Shown here: one piece after another, positions 46,243 through 56,479 of the stretch
Layout: each line of letters begins with the position of its first letter
Numbering within the stretch: position 1 is the first letter of the stretch
Assembly: GCF_000014885.1 (NCBI RefSeq)
Contig: NC_011566.1
Location: 2,523,501-2,587,500, forward strand
DNA: 64,000 nt
Reading direction: 5' to 3'
DNA from: Shewanella piezotolerans WP3
GTDB lineage: Bacteria; Pseudomonadota; Gammaproteobacteria; Enterobacterales; Shewanellaceae
Notes under the pieces: generated by a model
Databases searched by the model: none
The model's input: the letters and a program-made list of their open reading frames with translations, nothing else
What the model was told of the DNA's origin: nothing
Position numbers and translations under genes: made by a program

Positions 46243-47814
46243 TTAGAGTTGTTCAACTTTTTCAAAACGTGCATTCTTAAGTGGGTACTGTGAGCCCGAT
46301 AGCTTAGGGTATTGCTTTCGAAGCTTATCGAACTCTGGATTAATTGCGGTATCGCCCCAAATCCCTAGCATCAATTTCAAAGACTCTTCTCGCTCTGGAT
46401 ACTGACCTAAGTCGTTACTATTTTTAATCCAAAGGTTTAGTATATTGCGATGCTTAATAAGCTCTTGTGCATACTTTTTATTCGAAACAAGATTGTTGAT
46501 TTCATGGGGATCGTTCACAAGATCATATAACTCTTCTGGTTCACGAGTCGGTTCAAAATGTTTTGCTTGTACCGGGTTGAGTTTTCCTTGCTCGTAGAGT
46601 GCTCGACTCACTTGAGTCAGTTTCCATTCATCACGATAGCTTGGCTGCATACCCGAGCGTTCGGGGTAAAAATTTTTAATATATTTGAAGCGTTCAGTCC
46701 GAACAGAGCGGATCCTGTCTATGGTAAAGTCACAGCGGTCTCGAGCTGAAATCACAAATTCTTTAGCTTTATATTGTGGATCAAAAAGGTTTTTACCCTC
46801 AAAATAGTCAGGTATTTGAATACCCGCAACAGCAAGTGAAGTGGCACTGATATCAAGCCCACTGATCAGCTCATCCCTTTGTGCTGTTTTCACTATATTT
46901 GGTTGTCCTTTCCAATATGCAATAAAGGGGACTTTAATCCCACCTTCGTACAAAAACTGTTTATGGCGTAAAAAACGAGTACCGTGATCGGCAAAGAACA
47001 AGACTAAAGTATTTTCTAATTCACCATCCGCTTCTAATTTCTCAAAGATAGTAGCGACTTCCCGGTCAGTGATTTCCATCGACTCTAAATAACGTGCCCA
47101 TTCATTTATGACAACAGGATCATTTGGGTAGTAGGGCGGTAACTGAATTTGCGCCCGATCAATTGGATATTTAATTTTGTCTTTGAAAGTGCGACTAAAT
47201 ATCTGCTTACCGCCTTTTAGTTGGATTTGCCCAAAAAATGGTTGGCTTTTATCGGGGCGGTCACTCCAATCCATTTTCAACCCAGACTGTCCATAAAGGG
47301 GGTGTTTGGCATAATCACCTTCATAAAGCTCTTCTCTGTTATAGCTAAAATTGTAATCATCTTTACCGCTGTTAAACGTGTAGTATCCGGCATCTTTAAA
47401 TAATTCCGGCAGTGTTTTTATTTCTTTAGGAAGAAAAAAGGCCGACTCTGGCGTTCGTGCACTATGGTGGTTATGCACGCCAGTCGTTGTTTGCATCATG
47501 CCAGTCATCATTGCTGAGCGTCCCGCTGAACAGACTGGCGCAGGCATAATGGTATTGGTAAACTTGGTGCCCTGTGATGCGATTTGATCAAGTGTAGGGG
47601 TATGAACTAGAGGTTCACCATCGCTGCCTAAATGAGGTGATATATCCTCAACATAGATCCACAAAATATTCGGCTTTATAAGCTTAGAATCCTCAAGTGG
47701 TGCCTTATTTTTAACTAGCTCCCCAGTAGTGGATCCTGGCGATGATTGTTTTGAGCATGAACAGATAGCGCCAACCATGAGTAAAGCGCTTAAGCCTCGA
47801 ATGAACTGAGTCAT
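46243..47814 (-). CDS. Lipoprotein type I (Cys-type) sulfatase
   Basis: The 523-residue protein begins with a lipoprotein-like signal (LLMVGAICSC), so it is likely anchored in the periplasm or on the surface. The sulfatase core starts KPNILWIYVEDISPH, and the maturation motif C-S-A-G-R has its Cys at residue 95 (APVCSAGRSAMMTG). Metal ligands are seen in LFFADHGTRF, and the Lys after it in HKQFLYEGG. This form resembles sulfatases acting on sulfated sugars rather than aryl sulfates. It is divergent from the MelR-like regulator and sits beside galactoside genes. The radical-SAM maturase at 2070 could activate it. Confidence 0.88.
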   Translation of the reverse strand: MTQFIRGLSALLMVGAICSCSKQSSPGSTTGELVKNKAPLEDSKLIKPNILWIYVEDISPHLGSDGEPLVHTPTLDQIASQGTKFTNTIMPAPVCSAGRSAMMTGMMQTTTGVHNHHSARTPESAFFLPKEIKTLPELFKDAGYYTFNSGKDDYNFSYNREELYEGDYAKHPLYGQSGLKMDWSDRPDKSQPFFGQIQLKGGKQIFSRTFKDKIKYPIDRAQIQLPPYYPNDPVVINEWARYLESMEITDREVATIFEKLEADGELENTLVLFFADHGTRFLRHKQFLYEGGIKVPFIAYWKGQPNIVKTAQRDELISGLDISATSLAVAGIQIPDYFEGKNLFDPQYKAKEFVISARDRCDFTIDRIRSVRTERFKYIKNFYPERSGMQPSYRDEWKLTQVSRALYEQGKLNPVQAKHFEPTREPEELYDLVNDPHEINNLVSNKKYAQELIKHRNILNLWIKNSNDLGQYPEREESLKLMLGIWGDTAINPEFDKLRKQYPKLSGSQYPLKNARFEKVEQL

Positions 47815-48121
47815 TTTATTTACCTACTTTCCATTTTTAAAACAAGAAATCCGTCTTTTGCTAAATCTCTGTTTAGCCTTAGTTACATAGATATAACCAA
47901 AACTAGATAAAGAACACCTCCTGTAAGGTCGGTAAAACTTCTCTAAAGCTAACCTTTAAGTCAATTTTGCTGCTCAGTAGCGCTGATTTCATTATGGAAA
48001 AGCAATTATGAAGAGTAATAATTCTATTACTCCTGTTTAAACACTATTAATTCCTGTTTTATGTTATAGCGTTGTTGGCATGTTAATTTTCGGTTAAGTT
48101 GTTATTACGATCAACACGACA
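47815..48121. promoter_or_regulatory. Divergent control region, sulfatase / MelR-like regulator
   Basis: This 307-base gap contains promoters for both genes. Direct repeats CTATTACTCCTGTTT (48024-48038) and CTATTAATTCCTGTTT (48044-48059), one about two helical turns after the other, look like a pair of AraC-type operator half sites. Confidence 0.5.
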
Positions 48122-49042
48122 ATGAGAATAAAAATGCTTGATTGGGTAAACAGGATAAAATTTAAAGAAAACAGCCCATTAGAAACACAGGCTCATGAAA
48201 GTAACTTCGGTTTTCAACGTCATAAACCAGAGATAATGCCAACTAGCCATTGGCATGGGCATATTGAAATTAACTATCTGTTTAATTGTAGCGCAGACTA
48301 TTTGATCAATGGCAAACACATCAGTGTACCTGAAGGTAAAATGATCCTTTTTTGGGCTTCGATACCTCATCAAATGGTTGCTTATGAGGGCGACGGTGAG
48401 ATGGTGAATATATACATACCACTCAATGCGTTTTTATCCTGGAAAATGTCCAATGATTTCATTAGTAACATTTTACACGGAGAAGTACTGGTAGCAGAAA
48501 ACCTTCACGCGAGCGATAAGGTTATCACTCAACTTTGGCAAGACGATCTGCAAAAGAAAGAGATCTATCTAACAATGCAGGTGATAGATGAAATACGTAA
48601 TCGTATACGTCGGATGTCTATGGAGTCCTATAGCACTTTTGATCTCAACAGAAACTCAAATAAGCAAGATCGTAAGTCCTTAGTCAGTGGACTGCCGCAT
48701 ATCCAAACTATCTTAAAATATATCGCTGATAACTATGACCAAAAAATTACTATTGATGACGTTGCCAAGTTAACAGGCTTGCATCCTAATTATGTAATGA
48801 AATTATTTCAAGGGATAATGAAGATTTCAATTAAGCAGTACATCAATCAATTACGGTTACAGCATGCTCAGGCGCTGTTAGTTGATACCAATAACCCTGT
48901 ATTGAATATAGCACTAGAAGCTGGGTTCGGTTCTATCAGTCGCTTTTATGACATATTTCAAAGAGAGTTCAATATGACTCCACTGCAGTTTAGAAATTCA
49001 ATAGTGAATCCTCAAAAAGAGATTGAGCAGGCTTTGAGTTGA
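48122..49042 (+). CDS. AraC-family regulator, MelR-like
   Basis: The 306-residue protein has a cupin sensor domain (SHWHGHIEINYLFNCSADYL, GKMILFWASIPHQMVAYEGD) and a C-terminal pair of helix-turn-helix motifs (TIDDVAKLTGLHPNYVMKLF and NIALEAGFGSISRFYDIFQR). The sensor domain resembles E. coli MelR, the activator of melibiose (alpha-galactoside) genes, in several runs such as the HWHG and FWA..PHQ motifs. It probably activates the downstream glycosidase genes and perhaps the divergent sulfatase in response to an alpha-galactoside. Confidence 0.88.
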   Translation: MRIKMLDWVNRIKFKENSPLETQAHESNFGFQRHKPEIMPTSHWHGHIEINYLFNCSADYLINGKHISVPEGKMILFWASIPHQMVAYEGDGEMVNIYIPLNAFLSWKMSNDFISNILHGEVLVAENLHASDKVITQLWQDDLQKKEIYLTMQVIDEIRNRIRRMSMESYSTFDLNRNSNKQDRKSLVSGLPHIQTILKYIADNYDQKITIDDVAKLTGLHPNYVMKLFQGIMKISIKQYINQLRLQHAQALLVDTNNPVLNIALEAGFGSISRFYDIFQREFNMTPLQFRNSIVNPQKEIEQALS

Positions 49043-49234
49043 TTTTACCATCAAAAAAATTCAGAACAACTGAGTTGTAATTGAATACTGATGACAAATA
49101 CAAAGTGAAATTCACTCAAAATGTTATTTTTCGATAAGTTTTAGTCAAAATATCAAGAGTTAAATTTACGATAATTTGTTGAAATAAGGTGAATAAGAAC
49201 GATAAAAGCGCTGCAAAGCAGTTGGGAGTATCTC

Positions 49235-51244
49235 GTGTTAAAAAAGTTAATCTGCTCATTAGTTGTTGCAGGCTGTTGCCATAACCTGGTTTTCGCTAAA
49301 GAAAGTGATGTTATCGGTGATTTAGCCGACACCTTAGATAACCGCTGGCAGTTAGGGCAAGATAGAATTAGTTGGCAAGTTAAAGATAGTCATGAAGATC
49401 ATCTTGAGTTTAGTGGTGAGAAAATGTCTGCCATTATTTATTACGGTAGTGATACAGCAGGTAATCTGAGTTTAAAGCGGAAACTTGTTTGGCCGATGTT
49501 AAGGACTATACCAAACGACACTCATGCCAGCTTAATTCATGATTTTCCATTAGAAATATCACCTAAATGGACAATTAACGGAGATGCTTCAGTTGCAGAA
49601 AATCTAGTCAATGTTGAGTTTGATGGCGTACTAACCTTAACTTCTACTTTAGGCCAAAACATTATTTTAGAAAGAACACTTTCTCCTAGTACCAATTTGC
49701 CTGTGTTAGTTGAGAGGCTTAAATTTTCCAATAACGGTACAAAAAACATAGATTTAGAGCTTACAGAACTTGACTACTCATTTAACACTAAAAAAAGCAA
49801 CGGTGTTTATGGTGTTTATCATATTCAAGCACAAAGTGAAGAGTCTGGCAGTTTTACTCTTACGCCAAACCAATCTGTTATTGTGAATGCTAAGTATATG
49901 GCGACAAAGCAGGGGCAGGAATATGACGTCTCGGTTGATAAGGAAATTAATAAGCGCCAGCGATATATAGAAGGCCTGACAGGTAACCTGCAGCTTGTGA
50001 CTCCAGATCCTATCGTTAATCAGATGTTTAACTTCTCAAAAATTCGTGCGGCTGAAAGTATTTATCGTACTAAAGGAGGATTGATGCATGGCCCAGGGGG
50101 AGGTCGTTATTACGCTGCCATTTGGGCAAACGATCAGGCTGAATATATTAACCCTTTTTTCCCTTATTTAGGCAATGCAAATGGCAATGAGTCAGCTATT
50201 AATAGCTATGAACATTTTGCTCGCTTTATGAATCCTGAATATACAGCAATCCCATCTTCGATTATTGCCGAAGGCATCGATATCTGGAACGGCGCAGGCG
50301 ATCGTGGCGATTGTGCAATGATCGCTTATGGTGCCAGTCGTTTTGCGCTTGCCAATGGTGATGAGAAGGACGCTAAGTCACTATTGCCTTTAATAGACTG
50401 GTGTATAGAGTTTAGTTACAGACAAATGTCTAAAGAGGGGGTTATTGCCTCGGACAGCGATGAACTCGAAGGCCGATTCCCGTCAGGCCAGTATAACTTG
50501 AGCACTAATATGCTGACTTATGGCGCACTCGTTTCGTCAGTTCACTTAAATAATGAATTAGGGCGTAAAGATGTTGCCAAAGGTTATGCTCAGCGAGCAA
50601 TACAGCTTCGTTCATCCATCGAAAGATACTTTGGTGCTAACGTACAAGGCTTTGAGACCTATCGCTACTTTGAAGGAAATGAAAAGCTACGAGCTTGGAT
50701 TGCACTGCCACTTACTATGGGAATTTTCGACCGTAAGCAGGGAACCTTAGATGCCTTACTATCGGATAAGCTTTGGAGCGCTGATGGTATTTATAGTGAA
50801 GCCGGCAATAATACGTTTTGGGACCGCGCTACACTGTATGCATTTAGAGGGATTTTTGCTGCAGGTGAAACGGATACAGCGATGCGCTACTTCAAGTATT
50901 ACTCTCGAAAACGATTATTAGGTGAGCATGTTCCCTATGCAGTAGAAGCTTGGCCCGAAGGCAATCAGCGACACCTCTCAGCAGAAAGTGCGCTTTATGG
51001 CAGAGTGGTAACGGAAGGGATTTTCGGTATTGAAGCGACAGGATTTAAACAGTTCTCTGTTGCCCCGTTCCTACCGAGCTCTTGGAACGAAATGTGTTTG
51101 AACAATGTGCGTGCATTTAGAGATAATTTTGACGTTTGTGTTAGCCGCAAAGGAGAGGCTTTTGAGGTGGCTATCAAACCGGAAAACAAACCAGTAATGC
51201 GGCTCCCTTGGCAAGGTAAGGCTGCCATCAGTGTTAACTTATAA
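49235..51244 (+). CDS. Secreted (alpha/alpha)6-barrel glycoside hydrolase, family unassigned
   Basis: The 669-residue protein has a signal peptide (cleavage near HNLVFA). The N-terminal ~250 residues look like a beta-sandwich. The rest is a six-hairpin glycosidase fold, with conserved patches GGLMHGPGGGRYYAAIWAND, GIDIWNGAGDRGDCAMIAYG and VEAWPEGNQRHLSAESALYG that include acidic residues suited to catalysis. I cannot place it in a CAZy family by eye. GTG 49235 is the start, six bases after GGGAG. A terminator separates it from the GH97 gene. Confidence 0.72.
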   Translation: MLKKLICSLVVAGCCHNLVFAKESDVIGDLADTLDNRWQLGQDRISWQVKDSHEDHLEFSGEKMSAIIYYGSDTAGNLSLKRKLVWPMLRTIPNDTHASLIHDFPLEISPKWTINGDASVAENLVNVEFDGVLTLTSTLGQNIILERTLSPSTNLPVLVERLKFSNNGTKNIDLELTELDYSFNTKKSNGVYGVYHIQAQSEESGSFTLTPNQSVIVNAKYMATKQGQEYDVSVDKEINKRQRYIEGLTGNLQLVTPDPIVNQMFNFSKIRAAESIYRTKGGLMHGPGGGRYYAAIWANDQAEYINPFFPYLGNANGNESAINSYEHFARFMNPEYTAIPSSIIAEGIDIWNGAGDRGDCAMIAYGASRFALANGDEKDAKSLLPLIDWCIEFSYRQMSKEGVIASDSDELEGRFPSGQYNLSTNMLTYGALVSSVHLNNELGRKDVAKGYAQRAIQLRSSIERYFGANVQGFETYRYFEGNEKLRAWIALPLTMGIFDRKQGTLDALLSDKLWSADGIYSEAGNNTFWDRATLYAFRGIFAAGETDTAMRYFKYYSRKRLLGEHVPYAVEAWPEGNQRHLSAESALYGRVVTEGIFGIEATGFKQFSVAPFLPSSWNEMCLNNVRAFRDNFDVCVSRKGEAFEVAIKPENKPVMRLPWQGKAAISVNL

Positions 51245-51280
51245 TTCTGCAGGTTGCTAGCTTTTCAGCAGCGTTCAATG

Positions 51281-51306
51281 AGTGAGCCTTCTGGCTCACT
51301 TTTTTC
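51281..51306 (+). terminator. Rho-independent terminator after the six-hairpin glycosidase
   Basis: AGTGAGCC (51281-51288) pairs with GGCTCACT (51293-51300) around TTCT, followed by six T. Confidence 0.85.
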
Positions 51307-51337
51307 AATATTTCCCCTGTATCAATAAAGGTTTTGC

Positions 51338-53320
51338 ATGAAAAAGACTATCGCTATCCTCTGCTGCGTCGTTGCTAGCTTATGTTGCTCTTCTGTTTCC
51401 GCATTGGAAGATATACATAAACTCGCCTCTCCAAATGGACAAATAACCCTTGAAGTATCTAGTGGTAAAACCTTTGTTTATTCTGTCAGTGTAGCGGGCA
51501 AACCTGTATTAAAGGACGCTATCGCCGCCCTTGAGTTTTTCGCTATCGACACCAAAAGCAATGGTATTAATGTTTATAAAGTCACACGAACAAAAGTAGA
51601 CAGAATATTAGCGCCTTATGTACAGCAGAAATCGAAGCATATAAAAGAACATTACAACCAGATTACTTTGGCTTTTAATCAAAACTGGCAGCTGACTTTT
51701 AGGTTGTTTGATCAAGGATTAGGGTACCGGTTCAGTACTACCAGTGGGGGGGATGTTACGGTTATCTCAGAAACTGCAGACTTTAATTTCGGTCAGAATC
51801 TGAATGTGCTTTTTCCTGAAGAGAAAAGCTTTGTTTCTCATAATGAACGTGGTTATCAGCCAATGCAGTTAAATGCTATAAAGCCGTCGCAGTTTGCCAG
51901 TTTACCTCTACTTGTTGACGGTGGTGACTTTAAACTTGTGATAAGTGAAACAGGGTTGAAAGATTACCCTGGAATGTGGCTAAAAGGGGATAGCAGCAAT
52001 GTATTGAAAGGGATTTTTCCTAAATACGTTGTTAAGGCAGAGCTTAAAGAAAAATCAGATCGCAATGAAAATATTTTACAGCGAGCAGCATTCAATGCAA
52101 AAAACGTAAATCTAACGCAGGGAGTGGGGCGCCATTACCCGTGGCGAATGTTTGCAATAGCTCAGAATGATGCAGAGCTATTAACTAACGAGCTTAGCTA
52201 CTTACTTGCGGATGAATTGGCTATTGATCCTTCTTGGGTTAAGCCCGGCCAAGTGGCTTGGGATTGGTGGAACGCCAACAATCTACACGGTGTCGACTTC
52301 AAAGCGGCGATCAATAATGAAACCTACAAATACTATATCGATTTTGCCGCGAAATATGGCATTGAATATATTGTGCTCGACGAGGGTTGGCATCATCTAG
52401 ATAGTGTTCTTAATGTCGTTGATGATATCGATGTAAAAGCGATAATCGATTATGGTAAATCAAAAAATGTAGATGTTATCTTGTGGGTTATTTGGAAAAC
52501 CCTTGATAATGAGCTAACTCTAGCGCTTGATACTTTTGAGCAATGGGGGGCAGCGGGGATTAAGGTTGATTTTATGCAGCGCGATGACCAATCCATGGTC
52601 AACTATTACTGGAAAATAGCTCAAGAGGCGGCAAACAGACAGTTACTCGTCGATTTTCATGGCTCATATAAACCAGCAGGGCTAAGACGGGCCTATCCTA
52701 ACGTTATTACACGAGAAGGGGTTAGAGGCCTAGAGCACAATAAGTGGGCTGACTACATCACCGCTGAACATAACCTTACACTACCTTTTATCAGGCAGGT
52801 AGCAGGCCCAATGGATTATACTCCTGGTGCGATGATAAATAGCCAACCAGACAATTTTCGTATTGTATTTAACCGTCCGATGAGTAAAACCACTCGTGCC
52901 CACCAAATTGCAATGTACGTTGTTTATGAAAGTCCGCTACAGATGCTGGCTGACAGTCCATCGAACTATTTGAATGAACATGAGTCGACAGCATTTATAA
53001 GCCAAATCCCCACGGTGTGGGACGAAACGATAGTCATCTCAGCCAAACTTAGCGACCACATCATTACTGCACGCCGTAGCGGAAATGAGTGGTTTATTGC
53101 TGCAATGGGTAATGGTAAAGCGAGGCAGTTTAATATTGATTTGCCCTTTCTTAAACCTGGCATGTATCAACTAAAAAGTATCGCTGATGGAGTAAATGCT
53201 GATAACTATGCGAGTGATTATCAAGTTGCGTCAAAGGAGGTTAGCAAGTCGACAAAACTTAATTTGGTATTGGCACCGAACGGCGGCTGGGTTGGCCACT
53301 TCTCAATGATTAATCAGTAA
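51338..53320 (+). CDS. GH97 glycoside hydrolase, retaining alpha-galactosidase type
   Basis: The 660-residue protein has a signal peptide ending near CSSVSA. Family 97 features are clear: the N-terminal beta-super-sandwich (LASPNGQITLEVSS, then the LTFRLFDQGLGYRF region), the TIM-barrel start PGQVAWDWWNANNLHGVDF, LDEGWHH and the C-terminal all-beta domain. GH97 contains inverting alpha-glucosidases (SusB) and retaining alpha-galactosidases. Here AAGIKVDFMQRDDQ places an Asp at about residue 411, where the retaining enzymes have their nucleophile. Together with galactokinase downstream this supports alpha-galactosidase activity in the periplasm. Confidence 0.88.
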   Translation: MKKTIAILCCVVASLCCSSVSALEDIHKLASPNGQITLEVSSGKTFVYSVSVAGKPVLKDAIAALEFFAIDTKSNGINVYKVTRTKVDRILAPYVQQKSKHIKEHYNQITLAFNQNWQLTFRLFDQGLGYRFSTTSGGDVTVISETADFNFGQNLNVLFPEEKSFVSHNERGYQPMQLNAIKPSQFASLPLLVDGGDFKLVISETGLKDYPGMWLKGDSSNVLKGIFPKYVVKAELKEKSDRNENILQRAAFNAKNVNLTQGVGRHYPWRMFAIAQNDAELLTNELSYLLADELAIDPSWVKPGQVAWDWWNANNLHGVDFKAAINNETYKYYIDFAAKYGIEYIVLDEGWHHLDSVLNVVDDIDVKAIIDYGKSKNVDVILWVIWKTLDNELTLALDTFEQWGAAGIKVDFMQRDDQSMVNYYWKIAQEAANRQLLVDFHGSYKPAGLRRAYPNVITREGVRGLEHNKWADYITAEHNLTLPFIRQVAGPMDYTPGAMINSQPDNFRIVFNRPMSKTTRAHQIAMYVVYESPLQMLADSPSNYLNEHESTAFISQIPTVWDETIVISAKLSDHIITARRSGNEWFIAAMGNGKARQFNIDLPFLKPGMYQLKSIADGVNADNYASDYQVASKEVSKSTKLNLVLAPNGGWVGHFSMINQ

Positions 53321-53416
53321 TTCAGTCAGAATCAATCTAGCTATTGATGTCTGGTTTTTTAGCGCCAATTAAGTAGAAATAGAAAGAAATGGCTGCAATA
53401 GAATTAAGGAGAAACC

Positions 53417-54901
53417 ATGAATACTGAGGCAAAGTCTAAAAAAAGGAAGGTATTAACTGCGCTGTTATCTATCTCGTTTCTTGTTATCTCAGTTTTTTAT
53501 GGGTTGATTGTTCGTCCGCTTATTTTGGGCCAGCCGTCTTTCCCGTTAGAGATCGTATTTCTATCTGCTGCGAGTCTGTTGGTTTTGCAATTATTATGTC
53601 TCGGCATTAATTGGAATTCGATTCAACAAGCGATTGTAAACAAACTTGGACAAGCTTTGCCAACCATTTTGTTACTGTTTGCTATTGGATTGCTCATCGG
53701 TAGCTGGATAATGGCGGGAACCATTCCAATGTTAGTTTATTTTGCGCTGCAAGCATTGTCAGTTGAGCATTTCTATCTACTCTGTTTTGTTATTCCAATA
53801 CTCTTCTCCATTTGTACTGGAACATCTTGGGGCTCTATTGCGACTATAGGCCTAGTTCTGATTGCTGTTGCAACCGTTTATCAGGCAGATTTAGCAATTG
53901 CAGCAGGGGCAGTCGTCGGAGGGGCTTATTTTGGCGATAAATTGTCACCTTTGTCAGACACTACCAATATTGCCTCAATGTCGGCAGGGGTAGAACTCTA
54001 CCAACACATACAGTCAATGTTGATAACGACGCTACCTTCAGCTGTTATTGCTGCTATTGGTTTTGGGCTGTGTGATTTAAGCTATCCTGTTAACAATGCA
54101 GTTGCGACTCAGTTGGTAGAAACACAGTTACTTTCAAGTACGTTAGTTCATATTGAACAGCTGTTTTCATTTAACTTGTTTTTATTGGCACCTGTAGCGA
54201 TTATTTTATTCGGTTCTCTAATGAGAATGCCTCCTCTACCTACGCTTATCTTATCTTCATTTTTAGCGTGCCTACTGGCTTTTTTCGTTCAAAACTTAAG
54301 TGTTACAGACATAGCTCAAACTCTGTATCAAGGATTTAATGTGTCGATGTTAGCGACTGGAGAGCCACTTCCTCAAAATATCGGTCAGTTATTTAATCGC
54401 GGAGGCCTTTATGCGTTAAGCAGCGCTATTATGATCACTATTTTAGTTTTTGTGTACGTTGGTGCATTAGATTGTATATCAGCTTTTCCTACGTTAATGG
54501 GCTCGCTATTAACAAAAATTAACTCAGCTAGGGTACTGATTTGCAGTACACTTTTGGCTTCTTCATTTACTAATGCAATGACATCAAGCCAGTACGCTAA
54601 CAGTTTTATCGTCGCCGAGTCATTTAAGAATAAATACGATGCTCTAGGGGTTGAACGAAAGGTTCTGTCTCGATCATTAGAGGACAGCGGGACGATGATA
54701 GAAAGCTTAGTACCATGGAGTACCACTGCCGTATTTATATATGCCACCTTAGATGTCAGCATTACCGATTATTGGCACTGGCAATTACTGTCTTTAGTTA
54801 ATATTCCATTAGCGTTTATGTTGGTATTTTTTAATAAAGGGTTTAGCCAATCTACTTCAATTTCGAATAAATACGAACAGTTAAGGGAAGAACACGCTTA
54901 G
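53417..54901 (+). CDS. NhaC-family Na+/H+ antiporter-like carrier
   Basis: The 494-residue membrane protein has about 11-12 hydrophobic helices. NhaC hallmarks are seen in CTGTSWGSIATIGL and GAYFGDKLSPLSDTTNIASM. AAGGAG precedes the ATG. Members of this family exchange Na+ for H+, but some carry organic solutes; NhaC-like MetT proteins, for example, are predicted methionine transporters. The next gene, a Cys/Met PLP lyase, starts 1 base after the stop, which makes an amino-acid carrier more likely than a plain antiporter. Confidence 0.85.
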   Translation: MNTEAKSKKRKVLTALLSISFLVISVFYGLIVRPLILGQPSFPLEIVFLSAASLLVLQLLCLGINWNSIQQAIVNKLGQALPTILLLFAIGLLIGSWIMAGTIPMLVYFALQALSVEHFYLLCFVIPILFSICTGTSWGSIATIGLVLIAVATVYQADLAIAAGAVVGGAYFGDKLSPLSDTTNIASMSAGVELYQHIQSMLITTLPSAVIAAIGFGLCDLSYPVNNAVATQLVETQLLSSTLVHIEQLFSFNLFLLAPVAIILFGSLMRMPPLPTLILSSFLACLLAFFVQNLSVTDIAQTLYQGFNVSMLATGEPLPQNIGQLFNRGGLYALSSAIMITILVFVYVGALDCISAFPTLMGSLLTKINSARVLICSTLLASSFTNAMTSSQYANSFIVAESFKNKYDALGVERKVLSRSLEDSGTMIESLVPWSTTAVFIYATLDVSITDYWHWQLLSLVNIPLAFMLVFFNKGFSQSTSISNKYEQLREEHA

Positions 54902-54902
54902 T

Positions 54903-56090
54903 ATGAAGAAAGAATTGCATATTGACACGTTAATGGTTGGGGATATACCAACTAAGCCTGATCCTTATGGCGCGGTTGTCCCGCCTATCTATCAGAACTC
55001 GTTATTCACTTTTGAAAGCTGGGAGGCGATTCAAGATGCTTTCACTGATAAGGTCAACAACTGTATCTACACGCGTGGGAATAACCCAACTGTCGCGTTG
55101 ACAGAGCGTAAGATTGCACTGTTAGCAAAAGGAGAGAAAGCCAAGCTCTTTTCCTCGGGAATGGCTGCAGTGTCTGCTGGTATGTTGCATTTTTTAAATG
55201 CCGGCGATCATATCATTACACTCAAAAATATCTATGGCCCAGCAATAAGCCTCATTAACGATTTTATCTGTCCAAAAATGGGCGTTGAAGTGAGCTTCGT
55301 TAGCGGGGATAGCCTTAAGGAGCTAGAGTCACAGATAAGAGAAAATACTCGGCTTATTTATCTTGAAAGTCCAACTTCGGTAGTGTTTTCATTGCAAGAT
55401 CTAAAAGCAATTACCAAGCTTGCAAAGCGGCATGGGATAGCAACAATGATAGATAACACATGGGCTACCCCGATTTTTCAGAAACCACTAACCATGGGGG
55501 TTGATTTAGAAGTGCACTCCTGTTCAAAGTACTTAGGTGGTCATAGTGACATAGTCGCGGGCGTTTTAATTGGTAGCGATGCATTGCTCGCTTCGATACA
55601 TTGCCTAGAGTATGAACTGTTAGGCGCAAAAATGGCCCCTATGGAGGCATCGTTATTACTGCGCAGTTTGCGAACTTTAGATATGCGAATGGAGCGCCAT
55701 CAACAGAGCGCAATACAAGTTGCCAATTTCCTAGAAAAACACCCTAAAATTGAAACTGTAAATTACCCTGGCTTAGCAAGTTTCACTCAGTCCGAGCTTG
55801 CTAAGGAGCAAATGACTGGTTTTAGTGGCTTAATGAGCTTTAAGCTAAAAACTGACAAGTTGCACTTGGTTAAACGGTTCTTCAATCATTTGTCCCTATT
55901 TAGTATCGGTGTGAGCTGGGGAGGGCATGAAAGCCTGATTTATGCGCCTGCGATAAGTTGTATGCAAGAACAAAGCAGTGAGCAGTTTGAGAAAATGGGG
56001 ATTTCACTAGGAGATATGAGAATTTCAATAGGTCTTGAGCAAGTTGATGATCTCATTGATGATCTAACTTGCGCGTTAAATATCATTTAG
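54903..56090 (+). CDS. Cys/Met-metabolism PLP-dependent enzyme (cystathionine lyase/synthase-like)
   Basis: The 395-residue enzyme belongs to the gamma family of PLP enzymes (cystathionine beta/gamma-lyase, methionine gamma-lyase). The PLP lysine is in HSCSKYLGGHSDIVAG, preceded by LIYLESPTS and ATMIDNTWATP. TRGNNPT is the phosphate-binding Tyr region from the neighbouring subunit. The substrate cannot be decided by eye. The gene is tightly coupled to the NhaC-like carrier upstream, so carrier and lyase probably handle the same sulfur amino acid. Confidence 0.88.
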   Translation: MKKELHIDTLMVGDIPTKPDPYGAVVPPIYQNSLFTFESWEAIQDAFTDKVNNCIYTRGNNPTVALTERKIALLAKGEKAKLFSSGMAAVSAGMLHFLNAGDHIITLKNIYGPAISLINDFICPKMGVEVSFVSGDSLKELESQIRENTRLIYLESPTSVVFSLQDLKAITKLAKRHGIATMIDNTWATPIFQKPLTMGVDLEVHSCSKYLGGHSDIVAGVLIGSDALLASIHCLEYELLGAKMAPMEASLLLRSLRTLDMRMERHQQSAIQVANFLEKHPKIETVNYPGLASFTQSELAKEQMTGFSGLMSFKLKTDKLHLVKRFFNHLSLFSIGVSWGGHESLIYAPAISCMQEQSSEQFEKMGISLGDMRISIGLEQVDDLIDDLTCALNII

Positions 56091-56479
56091 TCTACGTTTT
56101 AGCGTGGTTGGTTGCCGCGCTAAGGCTATCCTGTCAGTTATTGCAATTCCCTAACTTTAATTTCAATTCAAATCGATAACCAGTGTAACCATTCCATGAG
56201 CTTCTCTCTCAACCGCCGAATATGGCTAAGCGGTGTCGAAGATTATTTTTTAAAATACATTATTCCCTAAATGTGTGAACGTAGCTAATTGCGTTTTAAC
56301 CACCTAATTCTAGTGTTACCTACGCCTTACTTTTCTTCATAAAAAACACACTATTTGCGTATATTGTATAAAAGGTCTTTGGGTATTTAAACGATAACTA
56401 TAAGTCGGATATTGGGAATGGATAGTGGCAGTCACACCGCTAAGATAAGCGCCAAATAACAACAATTATAGGAATTATT
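56091..56479. other. Intergenic region before galactokinase
   Basis: About 390 bases. A hairpin TTAGCGTGG/CCGCGCTAA just after the stop at 56090 has no T run. An AT-rich stretch near 56340-56380 may hold the galK promoter. No copy of the direct repeats seen before the MelR-like gene was found here. Confidence 0.5.
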
